Part shown: piece after piece, positions 1-8,900 of the stretch
How positions within the stretch are numbered: the first letter of the stretch is position 1
How the letters are laid out: every line of letters starts with the position of its first letter
Assembly: GCA_016125225.1 (NCBI GenBank)
Contig: WGME01000005.1
Location: 62,001 to 126,000 of the forward strand
Length of the DNA: 64,000 bases
Direction: 5' to 3'
Source: a bacterium
GTDB lineage: Bacteria > Planctomycetota > Planctomycetia > Planctomycetales > Planctomycetaceae
Notes under the pieces: model-generated
What the model saw: the letters and a program-made list of their open reading frames with translations, nothing else
Database searches by the model: none
Told to the model about the DNA's origin: nothing
Program-made: the position numbers and the translations under genes

Positions 1-1
1 A

Positions 2-829
2 CTCCTGACCGCCAGCCGCAGTTTCGACGGCGGCGGATTTGCGGACGAACGACGGTTGCGGGAACGGCTGCAGGTGCTCGAGCGAGCGGGATTCACCCGG
101 CACTGGTCCGCCGCCACCATCGGCGGTGGCCTGCAGAACTACTACAAGCTGACGCCCGCCGGATTTCAGGCATTGTTTGGATCGGATGCCACTCCCCCAC
201 CCCGCTCGTTTTTCGCCGAGATCGCGCCGAGCCAGCTGGCGCATACCCTGGCCCTGGCTCAGGTCATCGTGACGACGAAGTGCGCGGCTTATGAACGCCG
301 GATCGTCATCGAACGCTTCTACCGTGAGAATGAATTGACGTTTGCGGTCGGCGATGCCCAGGTTCAACCGGACTGTTTCGTTCGGTTCACGGCGAGCGGT
401 AGGTCCTTCAACGTCGCCTTCGAGATCGATCGCAGCACTGAGACGGTCGACTCGCCGCGGGAATCGAGCTTGCGGCACCGGCTGATGACCTACGAGGCCT
501 ATCAGACGCAACTGCTGACGGATTGGCACGCAGGCGGCCGGGCTTGGGAGCGACCGCGGTTTCGGGTGGTGTTTCTGACGCTCTCGGTGGCGCGTGCCTA
601 TCACCTGTTGGCCGTGACAGCCCGGATCAACGGCGGTTCCGCACGGCGGCTGGTCTACGCGGCGACGCAGGACAGTTATCTCGGCGATCCGGAGCCGCTC
701 ACCGATCCCCTCTTCCTGGACCATCATGGCCACTGGCAGGCCCTGGTCAACCTGCATCCGTCGTCGAAGGCATTACGAGCCCCTGTTCGGTTGCGGCCGG
801 CAATCCCCGCTGACGGAGCCGTCTGGTAG
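2..829 (+). CDS. Replication-relaxation family protein, 5' end cut by window
   Basis: The reading frame is open from the first codon, so the gene begins left of the window. The visible part opens with a winged-helix-like segment (LRERLQVLERAGFTRHW, then YYKLTPAGFQAL). A mixed alpha/beta region follows in which PDCFVRF and FNVAFEIDRSTET resemble the conserved acidic strands of the replication-relaxation family (Replic_Relax), DNA-binding proteins of plasmids and integrative elements. A second member lies at 22200-23087, and there PDAAFLLELKG and VFFIEQDRAT match the same positions. The gene precedes a HerA-like ATPase, the partner also seen in the second copy. The exact role (origin binding or relaxation) is known only by family association. 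Confidence 0.7.
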   Translation, partial: LLTASRSFDGGGFADERRLRERLQVLERAGFTRHWSAATIGGGLQNYYKLTPAGFQALFGSDATPPPRSFFAEIAPSQLAHTLALAQVIVTTKCAAYERRIVIERFYRENELTFAVGDAQVQPDCFVRFTASGRSFNVAFEIDRSTETVDSPRESSLRHRLMTYEAYQTQLLTDWHAGGRAWERPRFRVVFLTLSVARAYHLLAVTARINGGSARRLVYAATQDSYLGDPEPLTDPLFLDHHGHWQALVNLHPSSKALRAPVRLRPAIPADGAVW

Positions 830-1012
830 CCTGTCCCCCACGCCTGCGTACGACTGCGGACCCCGCACGGCTATTATCCCGTGCCCCTTCGCCGTGACGG
901 CCGAGGAGGTCGGGCCGCAGGACCGAGACAGGGCGGGCATCCGCTTCGAGCAGGGGGCACACACTGACCGGAGCGGTTTTGCCGTGCGGGCGTGCCGCGC
1001 TACGCTGGCGGC

Positions 1013-3262
1013 ATGCAGTGGCTGTGGACCGCACCGGCCGACAATGCACGCGGTCCGCGTTACATGGAGAAGGCGCTCGCGGCCATTCATCAGGCACTGG
1101 AACCGGGGCAACGGGTGACTTTGGCGTACGGCACGCTGGATGGCCGCGTGGGTTTGCAGATTTCTTGTGCGAACGAGATTGCCACCCAGGTGGCCGGGCC
1201 GCTGGTCGCGAATTATCCCCAGTGTCCACTGACCATGGTCGCGAACGGAGATCAGACCACGATCTCTGGGCAGACTTGGATCATGGCCGCGGAGTTGGTG
1301 CCAGAGTTGTTTCCGTTGCTGCGGCATCCGCAATTCGAGGACCAGCTCAATCGGAACTTCGCCGATCCGATTGACAGTCTGCTGCGGGCCGTCCGACCGG
1401 ACCAAGGTCTGGACGTACGTCTGACACTGGTCGTGACCCCCGCCACGGATCGCCGGGTGATCCAGGCCCGCGAGGCGGTCCAACTCCTCGATCGCAGGTT
1501 CTTTCGCCGTCATCCCCGATTGGCGGACTACTTTGCCCGGACCGTGAGCCGCCCCGGCGGATGGTGGCGAGCGGGTTGGCTCGGTTGGCTGGCCTATCAC
1601 TCCCCTCTTCCTGACCATAGCCTGCTGGACACCTCAGCGAGCCGGCTGCACGAGCGTGAAGACCATCTGCAGGCAGCCGCCGCGAAAGTCGGCGGTCATC
1701 TGTTCGATGTCCAGCTGACCGTTGCCGTGACCAGTGCCAACGGTAACCATGACCAGGCTCAGGCCCGTCTGTCGCAACTGATCGGCGCACTGGGTGTGTT
1801 TTCGTCGCAGCGACTGACCAGGCTGCAGTGGCGTCGGGCGAGAGCTGGAAGCAGGGGAGTGCCGGCACCAAGATTCCTGTTGGCCCATGACGAAGTGGCG
1901 ACGTTGTTTCATCCGCCGACAGCGAGCGTCTCCGCCGAAGGCTTGCAGACCAGTGAGTTCACCGAACTGGAACCGCCGGCCGTGTTGTCGTCGGTTGAGA
2001 GTGGGGGAGTGGTCGTTCTCGGTCGCGTCCGGTTCCGGGATGACCAGCGGCCGGTTGCCATTACCCGTGATGCCCGCCGCCGACACGTCTACGTCGTCGG
2101 GGCCACGGGAACCGGCAAGTCGACGTTGCTGATTAACCTGATGGCTCAGGCCATGGCCCAGGGGGAAGGTCTGACCATGGTCGACGTCCATGGTGACCTA
2201 GCCGACAGTCTCCTTCAGTTGGTGCCACCGAACCGCACGAATGACGTAATCGTGTTCGATCCGGCAGGGGATGGCCTCGTCCCGTTCAATCCGTTGGCCT
2301 GTGCTGACCCAGGTCGCCGGGATCAGGTCGCTTCCGGGGTCGTGTCGGCCTTTCGGAAACTATACGACTCCTGGGGACCACGCCTGGAGAACCTATTGCG
2401 GTTCGCCGTGTTCGCGGTCATCGAGCGGCAGGGGAATCTGCAGGACGTGGTTCAGTTGCTGACCGATGCCCGTATCCGGGACCAGGTCGTGCCGCGCATC
2501 GAAGATGAAATCGTGCGCTCGTTCTGGCAGCACGAGTTCCAATCGTGGAACACGCAGTACCGCACCGAAGCGGTGTCGTCGGTGACGAACAAGCTGCTGC
2601 CATTTCTGACGAACAGCCGGTTGCGGGAGATCGTCACCGCGCGTCGAGCAGGTCTGGATCTGAGGCAGGTCATGGACCGGGGTCAGATCCTGGTCATCAA
2701 CCTGAGTCGCGGCAAACTCGGGCAGGACAATGCCACGCTGCTGGGGAGCCTGCTGTTGACGGCGATCGAGCAGGCGGCCTTGAGCCGGGCGGACCTGAGC
2801 CATGACCAGCGTCTCGACCATGGTCTGTTCCTGGACGAATTTCAGACACTGGTCACACCGTCGACGGCGATCATGCTCTCAGAATCCCGGAAGTATGGCT
2901 TAAATCTGGTTCTCAGCCACCAGCTGACCCGGCAGCTGGATGAACCGACGCGGCAGGCGGTGCTAGGCAACTGCGGCACATTCGTGGCGTTTCGGGTGGG
3001 AGCCGAGGATGCCGATCTCCTGGCTCCGGCGTTCAGCAAGTTCCCAGGGCAGCTGTCACCGGCGTGGCTGATGGGACTGCCGAACTATGTCTGCTACATC
3101 CGGATGCTGCTGGATGAGGGAGTGCCGAGTTCCCCGTTTTCGCTGCAGACATTACCACCGCCGACGGTGGGGGAGGACCGGAACGATGTCGTGCGACGGG
3201 TGTCTCGGAGGCGCTACGGGAGACAGTTAGATCGCGGAACAGCGGACGGAACTGCCGGTTAA
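1013..3262 (+). CDS. HerA/VirD4-like conjugation-type DNA-pumping ATPase
   Basis: A protein of about 749 residues resembling TraG/VirD4-type coupling ATPases of mobile elements. The first 340 residues form an unassigned domain. Then come a Walker A motif GATGTGKS (about 363-370), a Walker B-like strand with VDVHGDL (about 390), and the C-terminal LFLDEFQTL strand and arginine-rich stretch typical of HerA/FtsK-like motors. I see no transmembrane segment, unlike classical VirD4. ATG at 1013 was preferred to GTG at 992 because the latter lacks any ribosome site; neither is strong. The 183 bases upstream, after the relaxation gene, contain no other gene. It probably moves element DNA, either in transfer or in replication. 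Confidence 0.75.
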   Translation: MQWLWTAPADNARGPRYMEKALAAIHQALEPGQRVTLAYGTLDGRVGLQISCANEIATQVAGPLVANYPQCPLTMVANGDQTTISGQTWIMAAELVPELFPLLRHPQFEDQLNRNFADPIDSLLRAVRPDQGLDVRLTLVVTPATDRRVIQAREAVQLLDRRFFRRHPRLADYFARTVSRPGGWWRAGWLGWLAYHSPLPDHSLLDTSASRLHEREDHLQAAAAKVGGHLFDVQLTVAVTSANGNHDQAQARLSQLIGALGVFSSQRLTRLQWRRARAGSRGVPAPRFLLAHDEVATLFHPPTASVSAEGLQTSEFTELEPPAVLSSVESGGVVVLGRVRFRDDQRPVAITRDARRRHVYVVGATGTGKSTLLINLMAQAMAQGEGLTMVDVHGDLADSLLQLVPPNRTNDVIVFDPAGDGLVPFNPLACADPGRRDQVASGVVSAFRKLYDSWGPRLENLLRFAVFAVIERQGNLQDVVQLLTDARIRDQVVPRIEDEIVRSFWQHEFQSWNTQYRTEAVSSVTNKLLPFLTNSRLREIVTARRAGLDLRQVMDRGQILVINLSRGKLGQDNATLLGSLLLTAIEQAALSRADLSHDQRLDHGLFLDEFQTLVTPSTAIMLSESRKYGLNLVLSHQLTRQLDEPTRQAVLGNCGTFVAFRVGAEDADLLAPAFSKFPGQLSPAWLMGLPNYVCYIRMLLDEGVPSSPFSLQTLPPPTVGEDRNDVVRRVSRRRYGRQLDRGTADGTAG

Positions 3263-3324
3263 GGCATCTACAAATCGGCTGGAAACCTCTTTCGCGCCTT
3301 GCCAAGGTGGGATAGACTGATCGC

Positions 3325-3591
3325 ATGAGCCCCAGACTTACTCCTGAACAGCATGAAGCCGTGGCCGCCGAGCCTGGGCGCGTCGTGTATTTCATCGACG
3401 CGATCACCAACGAGCAGTTCGCCGTCATCCCTAAAAAGACGTTTGAGCAACTGCAGGCCCTGTTCGATCCCACGGAAGAACTTAACCCCGCGGACTTCCT
3501 GCCTGCCGTGGACGAAGCCTGGCGGCCAATCCTGGAAGATACGGCACTTGATGTCTACGCCGCCGACGTTTCCAGCCCGCCTCAGCCATGA
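3325..3591 (+). CDS. Antitoxin partner of MazF/PemK-like toxin
   Basis: An acidic 88-residue protein directly upstream of a PemK/MazF toxin, overlapping it by four bases (ATGA), the standard toxin-antitoxin layout. The middle (GRVVYFIDAITNEQFAVIPK) is a short beta-strand region, followed by a helix and an acidic tail (DEAWRPILEDTALDVYAADV) suited to wrapping the toxin. A homologous protein sits at 5448-5714. A promoter-like TTGCCA near 3299 and GGGATAGACT near 3309 precede the ATG by a few bases, so the transcript may be nearly leaderless. It is assigned by context more than by sequence. Confidence 0.7.
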   Translation: MSPRLTPEQHEAVAAEPGRVVYFIDAITNEQFAVIPKKTFEQLQALFDPTEELNPADFLPAVDEAWRPILEDTALDVYAADVSSPPQP

Positions 3592-3947
3592 AGGTGCAGC
3601 GGGGCGACGTCGTGCTCGTGCAACTGCCCTTCGCCTCGGGGCAGGGAGCCAAAATCCGGCCGGTGCTGGTGATTCAGTCGGACCACAACAATGCCCGGCT
3701 GCGAAACACCCTGATTGCCGCCATCACCAGCAACACCTCCCGGGCCGCCTTCGAGGCGACGCAGTATCTGATCGATGTGCAGACGCCAGAAGGGGCCGCT
3801 TCGGGACTTCGCTTCGATTCTGCGGTCATCTGCGAGTACCTGGCGACGATCGAGCAGGACCGGATCCTGAAATGCCTCGGCAGTCTGCCGCCGCCCGCCA
3901 TGCAACAGATCGATGAGTGCCTGAAGGCCGCCCTCGGAATTTCATGA
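3588..3947 (+). CDS. PemK/MazF-family mRNA interferase toxin
   Basis: A 119-residue protein with the MazF/PemK signature: RGDVVLVQLPF at residues 5-15, then the conserved KIRPVLVIQ strand and the NTLIAAITSN strand. The family cleaves single-stranded RNA at short motifs and is held inactive by the preceding antitoxin. Its length is normal for the family and no key segment appears missing. It overlaps the antitoxin by four bases, so the two are translationally coupled. In this setting it probably stabilises the mobile island. Confidence 0.88.
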   Translation: MKVQRGDVVLVQLPFASGQGAKIRPVLVIQSDHNNARLRNTLIAAITSNTSRAAFEATQYLIDVQTPEGAASGLRFDSAVICEYLATIEQDRILKCLGSLPPPAMQQIDECLKAALGIS

Positions 3948-3963
3948 ACTCCGCCTTCATTTG

Positions 3964-4482
3964 ATGCAGAATGTCTCGACTGACAACTTCGGCCCGCTGG
4001 TAGCCTATCTGGTGCCCGGAGCGGTAGTCCTGATGGGGCTGCAGCCACATGTGCCCGTCCTGCAGAATTGGTTTGCGGCCGTCTCGCCAGATGCTCCGAC
4101 GCTCGGTGGCTTTCTTTATCTCACCGTGGCCTCTTTGGCGGCCGGTATGACGATTAATGCCATTCGGTGGGTCTGTGTCGACTCGTTTCACGCTTTGACT
4201 GGCTTGCGGCCCCCAAAGCTGAATTTCTCGAATCTTGCTGGTCGCGAACAGGCGTTCGGGTTGCTGATCAGCATTCACTACCAGCACTACCAGTTTTTCG
4301 CGAACTCGTTCATCGCGACCGCGATTGCCTACATGAGCTACCGGCTGTCGACGGGCTATGCAGGGCATTTCGGCGTCTTGGACATCGCCGTGATTCCCGT
4401 AGAAATCGTATTCTTGCTGACGTCGCGGGACACGCTTCAAAAATACTACCGCCGTAGCGAGCAGCTGCTCTCCGGGATGTAG
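3964..4482 (+). CDS. Predicted four-helix membrane protein, unknown function
   Basis: A 172-residue protein starting 16 bases after the toxin, so probably in the same transcript. Four hydrophobic segments are visible: LVAYLVPGAVVLMGL near residue 12, LGGFLYLTVASLAAGMTINA near 44, NSFIATAIAYMSY near 119, and FGVLDIAVIPVEIVFLLT near 140. The loop between helices 2 and 3 is hydrophilic and the C-terminus is basic. I do not recognise a named family. ATG at 3964 is used rather than the adjacent TTG. The position behind a toxin-antitoxin pair in a mobile island would suit a third module member or a small membrane effector, but nothing in the sequence proves this. Confidence 0.6.
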   Translation: MQNVSTDNFGPLVAYLVPGAVVLMGLQPHVPVLQNWFAAVSPDAPTLGGFLYLTVASLAAGMTINAIRWVCVDSFHALTGLRPPKLNFSNLAGREQAFGLLISIHYQHYQFFANSFIATAIAYMSYRLSTGYAGHFGVLDIAVIPVEIVFLLTSRDTLQKYYRRSEQLLSGM

Positions 4483-4515
4483 TCAACGTCGCCGTCAGCG
4501 AACGACACGCCGTAG

Positions 4516-4752
4516 TCAGGCCGAAGGGAATTCGCGCTCCAGTTCGCGCCAGATGCGACTCAACGGGACACCGAGGGCCTCAGCCAGCTGTTGGGCAATT
4601 CCGATGCTGACCTGAACTTTCCCGCGCTCGATCGAGCTAACGTAGGTGCGGTGAATGCCGGCGACATCCGCAAAGGCTTCCTGGGACAGACCTTGCCCCT
4701 CGCGATGCCGCCGGATCGCCAAACCGAATCGTGCTTCCAGAGATTCTCCCAT
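4516..4752 (-). CDS. XRE-family helix-turn-helix regulator
   Basis: A compact 78-residue protein that is almost entirely a Cro/CI-type HTH domain: FGLAIRRHREGQGLSQEAFA, then the recognition helix IHRTYVSSIERGKVQ, and a last helix LAEALGVPLSRIW. It is transcribed away from the small gene at 4861, and the intergenic region between them holds a nested palindrome (4791-4829) that is a natural operator for it. It probably represses itself and the divergent small gene. Confidence 0.9.
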   Translation of the reverse strand: MGESLEARFGLAIRRHREGQGLSQEAFADVAGIHRTYVSSIERGKVQVSIGIAQQLAEALGVPLSRIWRELEREFPSA

Positions 4753-4790
4753 AGCGGGCTAGCGTCGCCGCCCGCTGACGATTACTCTAC

Positions 4791-4829
4791 AGACGATTTA
4801 TCGACAGACGATCGTCTACAACCTGTCGA
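4791..4829. promoter_or_regulatory. Nested palindromic operator in divergent promoter region
   Basis: Between the divergent XRE regulator and the small gene at 4861 lies a perfect 12-base palindrome AGACGATCGTCT (4806-4817). A half-site AGACGAT sits at 4791-4797. A wider inverted repeat TCGACAG (4801-4807) / CTGTCGA (4823-4829) surrounds the palindrome. This is typical of an XRE dimer-binding site. The assignment to the adjacent regulator is inferred from position. Confidence 0.55.
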
Positions 4830-4860
4830 AGCCCGTCGCAGTCATTTCAGGAGCAGAATC

Positions 4861-4950
4861 ATGGCCAACGGAGGCAGTCACAAGCCCGGTCCCAAGGAAC
4901 CCAAAAAGCCGGAATCGGCCACGACCAAGGGAACGAAAAAGGCAAAGTAA
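4861..4950 (+). CDS. Small lysine-rich protein, 29 residues
   Basis: A short open frame of 29 residues, rich in Lys, Pro and Gly (KPGPKEPKKPE and a TKGTKKAK tail), preceded by AGGAG eight bases upstream of the ATG and followed within 30 bases by a strong hairpin. Having its own ribosome site, its own terminator and an upstream operator makes it a credible small gene despite its size. The composition suggests a disordered, nucleic-acid-binding basic peptide. No family is recognised. Confidence 0.5.
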   Translation: MANGGSHKPGPKEPKKPESATTKGTKKAK

Positions 4951-4978
4951 AGCGTTGGGAATTCCGTCATAAGTCAAC

Positions 4979-5015
4979 AGATTCCAGCGGAAGCCAGCCC
5001 GGTCCGCTGGAATCT
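4979..5015 (+). terminator. 13-bp hairpin terminator after the small basic gene
   Basis: A perfect 13-base inverted repeat (arms 4979-4991 and 5003-5015, loop 11) lies just after the 29-residue gene. A T-rich tail is weak (CGTTCT), so it may be only a partial Rho-independent terminator. Confidence 0.6.
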
Positions 5016-5094
5016 CGTTCTGAACGCCGCCTCCGCGTCGCAGGATCGACTGACCAAAATAGGCTGAGGCAAGGTCCTGTGATAAACTCAGGGC

Positions 5095-5376
5095 ATGGAA
5101 ACGGTTCTGAATATCGACGTGGCCGGTCTAGATGCTTCCCATCGCCAGGCCATAGAAGAGGTTGTCGGTCATAAGCTGGCAACCCATCAGCGGCTGATCA
5201 TCACCGTCCTCGATACCAATTCGCCGACCGAGGCTTGTCGACCGCCTCAAACGCTGGAAAATTGGACCGCCGTCTATGACGGTCTGACTGATGATGAGAT
5301 CACAGCCATCGACAAGATTGCCCGGCACCGCGCCAATCCGACGCGCTCGTTTCCTGACGAAAGTCCGATTGGTTGA
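5095..5376 (+). CDS. Small hypothetical protein, antitoxin-like
   Basis: A 93-residue protein. The first half has a beta strand RLIITVLDT, and the second half carries NWTAVYDGLTDDEITAIDK followed by ARHRANPTR. This helix-acidic-helix pattern resembles small antitoxin-like proteins common in planctomycetes and cyanobacteria, but no toxin gene follows it. The start has a promoter-like TGTGATAAACT about 15 bases upstream. The function is unknown; an orphan antitoxin is the best guess. Confidence 0.55.
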   Translation: METVLNIDVAGLDASHRQAIEEVVGHKLATHQRLIITVLDTNSPTEACRPPQTLENWTAVYDGLTDDEITAIDKIARHRANPTRSFPDESPIG

Positions 5377-5447
5377 GCTCTGGACCAGAGATTGACGATT
5401 CGTTGGATCTCGTTGCGTGATCCGCGGTTCGGTGGAAGAAAAAGGCG

Positions 5448-5714
5448 ATGCCAGAATCCCTCCACCTCGGCATTGAGCAACGCCAGGCCCTCCAGCAGGG
5501 GCGACCGGTCGCCGTGACCGAAACGGCGACGCAGATCGAATGCGTCGTTTTGCGAGCGGATGTCTTCGAGCTGATCCGCAAGCTGCTGCCGGATTTCGAT
5601 CCGCGCGACGCTTACCCGGCCATTGACGCAGTGCTGCGCGAGGATTGGAGCGATGCGCGGATGGCCGACTACGACGATTACGAATCCCGGACGCCAGCTG
5701 CTGCGCCAGAGTGA
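5448..5714 (+). CDS. Orphan antitoxin homologous to the MazF-partner at 3325
   Basis: An 88-residue protein with the same layout as the antitoxin at 3325-3591: LGIEQRQALQQGRPVAVTE (strand), CVVLRADVFELIRKL (strand and helix), then the acidic tail REDWSDARMADYDDY. The tail closely resembles antitoxins that precede MazF/PemK toxins. No toxin-like frame follows; the next 220 bases up to the signal-peptide gene at 5939 hold no recognisable gene. It is probably a relic or an anti-addiction antitoxin. Confidence 0.6.
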   Translation: MPESLHLGIEQRQALQQGRPVAVTETATQIECVVLRADVFELIRKLLPDFDPRDAYPAIDAVLREDWSDARMADYDDYESRTPAAAPE

Positions 5715-5938
5715 CATTGCGATGGCGTTTTATCCGCTCGCCGCTGGCAGGGTGGCCTCCGGTCGGCCATGGGATCGTCAGCCGACGCGGCTCCTTCCGC
5801 TTGAATCGCCGGATCCGTCTGGCCGACCGGCGCATTGCGGTTCCCTGATAGAGATCGAGAGGTTCATCCGCACCCGCTGTTAAAATTGCGCGGGGCCTCG
5901 CGGATCTCTAAGATGCAGGCATCTTTCCTGTGTGCGCC

Positions 5939-8900
5939 ATGTTGCGGTTCGTTGCTCTCGTGATTCCCAGTCTGGCCGTGCTGGTCTTGTCGGCCCTGCC
6001 GCGCGAAGCGCAGGCCGCGACGCTGCTTCAGGACAGCTTCACGGGGACGACGATCGATCCGACTCAATGGACTGAGATCGACCCGGCAGGTCTCGGCGGC
6101 ACAGTGGGCAGTGTGCAGCAGAACGGCATTTTGACCGTGGCCAACAGCTGGGTGGCCTCGGTCTGGGGATCCACCGCGCTGGTTTCGACGAGCACCTTCG
6201 CCTCGGGCTCCCTGCAGATTTCCGCCAAGATGACCCGCGGATCGGATCAGCTGCTGGGCTATGGGGACACGAACTTCCAGTCGCCGGGAACCAGCGCGTT
6301 CATTATCGATCTGTCGGGACTGGTCTATGCGCTGCATTGGCACAATGGCGTCTTAGTGGCTTCCAACACGAACTGCGGCTCCTACACCGCCGGCGCGACC
6401 TATACGCTGGCCACGACCGGGACAGGCTTCGATGTCTACAAGAATGCCGGCGGCGGAAACGTCCTGCTGTGCAGTCTCACGACCTCCGGACACGTGTCCG
6501 GCAAGCCCGTGTTTCTGCAGTCCTATGGAACGGCCAGCACCTTTGATGACGTGCTCGTGACGGGCCCGGAACCTGATCCGACGCCTCCGGGGCCTCCCAC
6601 CGGCGTGACGGCGGCGGCCGGAGACACCCAGGCAACGGTCAGCTTTTCTCCGCCGGCGAACAACGGCTGGTCCGCGATTACGACGTATACAGTCACATCG
6701 TCACCCGGTGGTTTCACGGCGACCGGCTCGACTTCACCGATCACCGTGACCGGGCTGACGAACGGAGTGGTTTACACGCTCACGGTGACGGCCACGAATG
6801 CCGCGGGCACATCCTCCGGGTCCAGTGCCTCAAACGCGGTCACCCCCGCCGTTCCCACGGCTCCCCAGCCGCCGACTGGTGTGACGGCCACGGCCGGTAA
6901 TGCGCAGGCGACTGTTAGATTTTCCGCTCCGACGAACAGTGGCGGGGCGGCCATCACGTTCTACACGGTCACCTCCTCGCCAGGCGGTATCACGGCCACC
7001 GGGGCGACTTCGCCCCTCACGGTGACCGGGCTGACGAATGGCGTGCCCTACACCTTCACCGTCACCGCCAGCAATGCCGTCGGCGCGTCCACGGGGTCCG
7101 CTGCCTCCAGCGCCGTCACGCCGATGGTTCCGCAAGTGCTCTTCCAGGACGCCTTCACCGGCACGACGATCGATTCCAGCCAATGGAACGTCATCGATCC
7201 GGCGGGCACGAACATTGTCCAGAACGGGACGCTCTCCGTGAGCCACAGCTACAGCGGCGGCGCTTGGGGCCAAACTGCCCTGGCATCCAAAGCCACCTTT
7301 CGCCGATCAGGCTTGGCCATTTCGGCCCGGCTGACGCGAAGCAGCGCCCTGCTGCTCGGCTATGGCGATTACAATTTTCAGTCCGTCGGCACGCAGGCTT
7401 ACGTCCTGGACCTGTATGGCAGCAGTCTCGTGCTTCTGCACTTCCATAATGGTTCGACGGTGGCTTCAAAATACTGTGAATCTTACACGGCCGGGGCCAC
7501 GTATACGCTGGCCACGACCGGAACAGGATTCGACGTCTACAAAAACACGGGAAGCGGCCCGGTCCTGCAATGCGGCCTCACGACTCCGGCCACGATGACG
7601 GATAAACCCCTCTTTCTGCAGGAGGAGATAGGACCGGGATTCGTCGACGACATCCTGGTGGTCGGCAGTCTGGGCGTTCCGAATGCTCCCTCCGGCGTGA
7701 CCGCGACCGCCGGGAACGCCCAGGCGACCGTGAGTTTTTCGGCTCCGACGAATGATGGCGGGTCGGCCATTACGTTCTACACGGTCACCTCCTCGCCCGG
7801 CGGATTCACCGCCACCGGGGCGACGTCGCCGATCACGGTCACCGGTCTGACGAATGGCGTGCCCTACACCTTCACCGTCACCGCCAGCAATGCCGTCGGC
7901 ACGTCCACGGGGTCCGCTGCCTCCAGCGCCGTGACGCCGAACGTGCCAGTCACTCCCGACCAGGTCACCGGGCTCGTGGCCACGGGCACCAATCAGCAGG
8001 TGCTGCTGGGCTGGGAGGCTCCGGAGGACCACGGCTTTACCGTCACCGATTATCTGCTTGAGTACAGAACAGGCGGCGCAGGCTCATGGACCACAGTCGC
8101 CGACGGTGTTTCCACCGCCGTGAAGGCAATCGTGAGGGGCCTGGTGAACTCCGAAAACTATGACTTCCGCGTCTCGGCCGTGAATAGCGTGGGCACCGGG
8201 ACTGCGTCGACCGTGGTGATGGCCTCCCCGCGCGCGATCACCCAACTCGCGTTCGTGATCAACGGCGAGAGCAACTCCGGCGGCATCGGCCAGAATTCCG
8301 ACGCCACCGCGGACGAGTTAGCCCCACGATCGGCCGTCCAGATCATGAACCTCACCTCCGGGCTATTCGACTTCGAAGACTTGGACATCGGCGCCAACAA
8401 CCTCCGCGATCATGCGGGGCTGGAAGGCTATTACGCCAATTCGCACGGCTTCGAGCTGTATCTGGCCAATGCGGTCGAAGGGCATGCGCTGCCTGGCTTT
8501 GAGCAGGTTTATCTGGTCAAGACCGGCCAGGGCGGGTCCACCATCAGTCAATGGAACGTCGGCGGGACCTATTGGACCAAGTTTCTGCAGCGGACGGCCG
8601 CGGCCAAAGCCCAGCTGGATGACCCGACCTGGGTGGTCTGGTTCAGCCTGGGCATCAACGATCAGATCGCGGGCACACCGACGTCGACGTTCAAGGCCAA
8701 TCTGATCGCCCATCTCCAGCGAATCCAAGCGGACCTTCCGGGAGCCGTTATCATCATGACGGGCTTTGAGGCGATGGGTTACACGGCCTACACCGCCGCT
8801 CTGCGGGAAGTGGCCGCCGTTGAGCCCAACGTCTTCATCATCGACACCACCGCCGCCGCACTTCGAGACGGGAATCACTGGAGCTACGCGGGTCTGAAAA

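Noticed and set aside
773-1618. Long minus-strand open frame over the first ATPase region
   Set aside because: It is antisense to the ATPase, with a biased Arg/Gly/Pro composition, no ribosome site and no recognisable motif.
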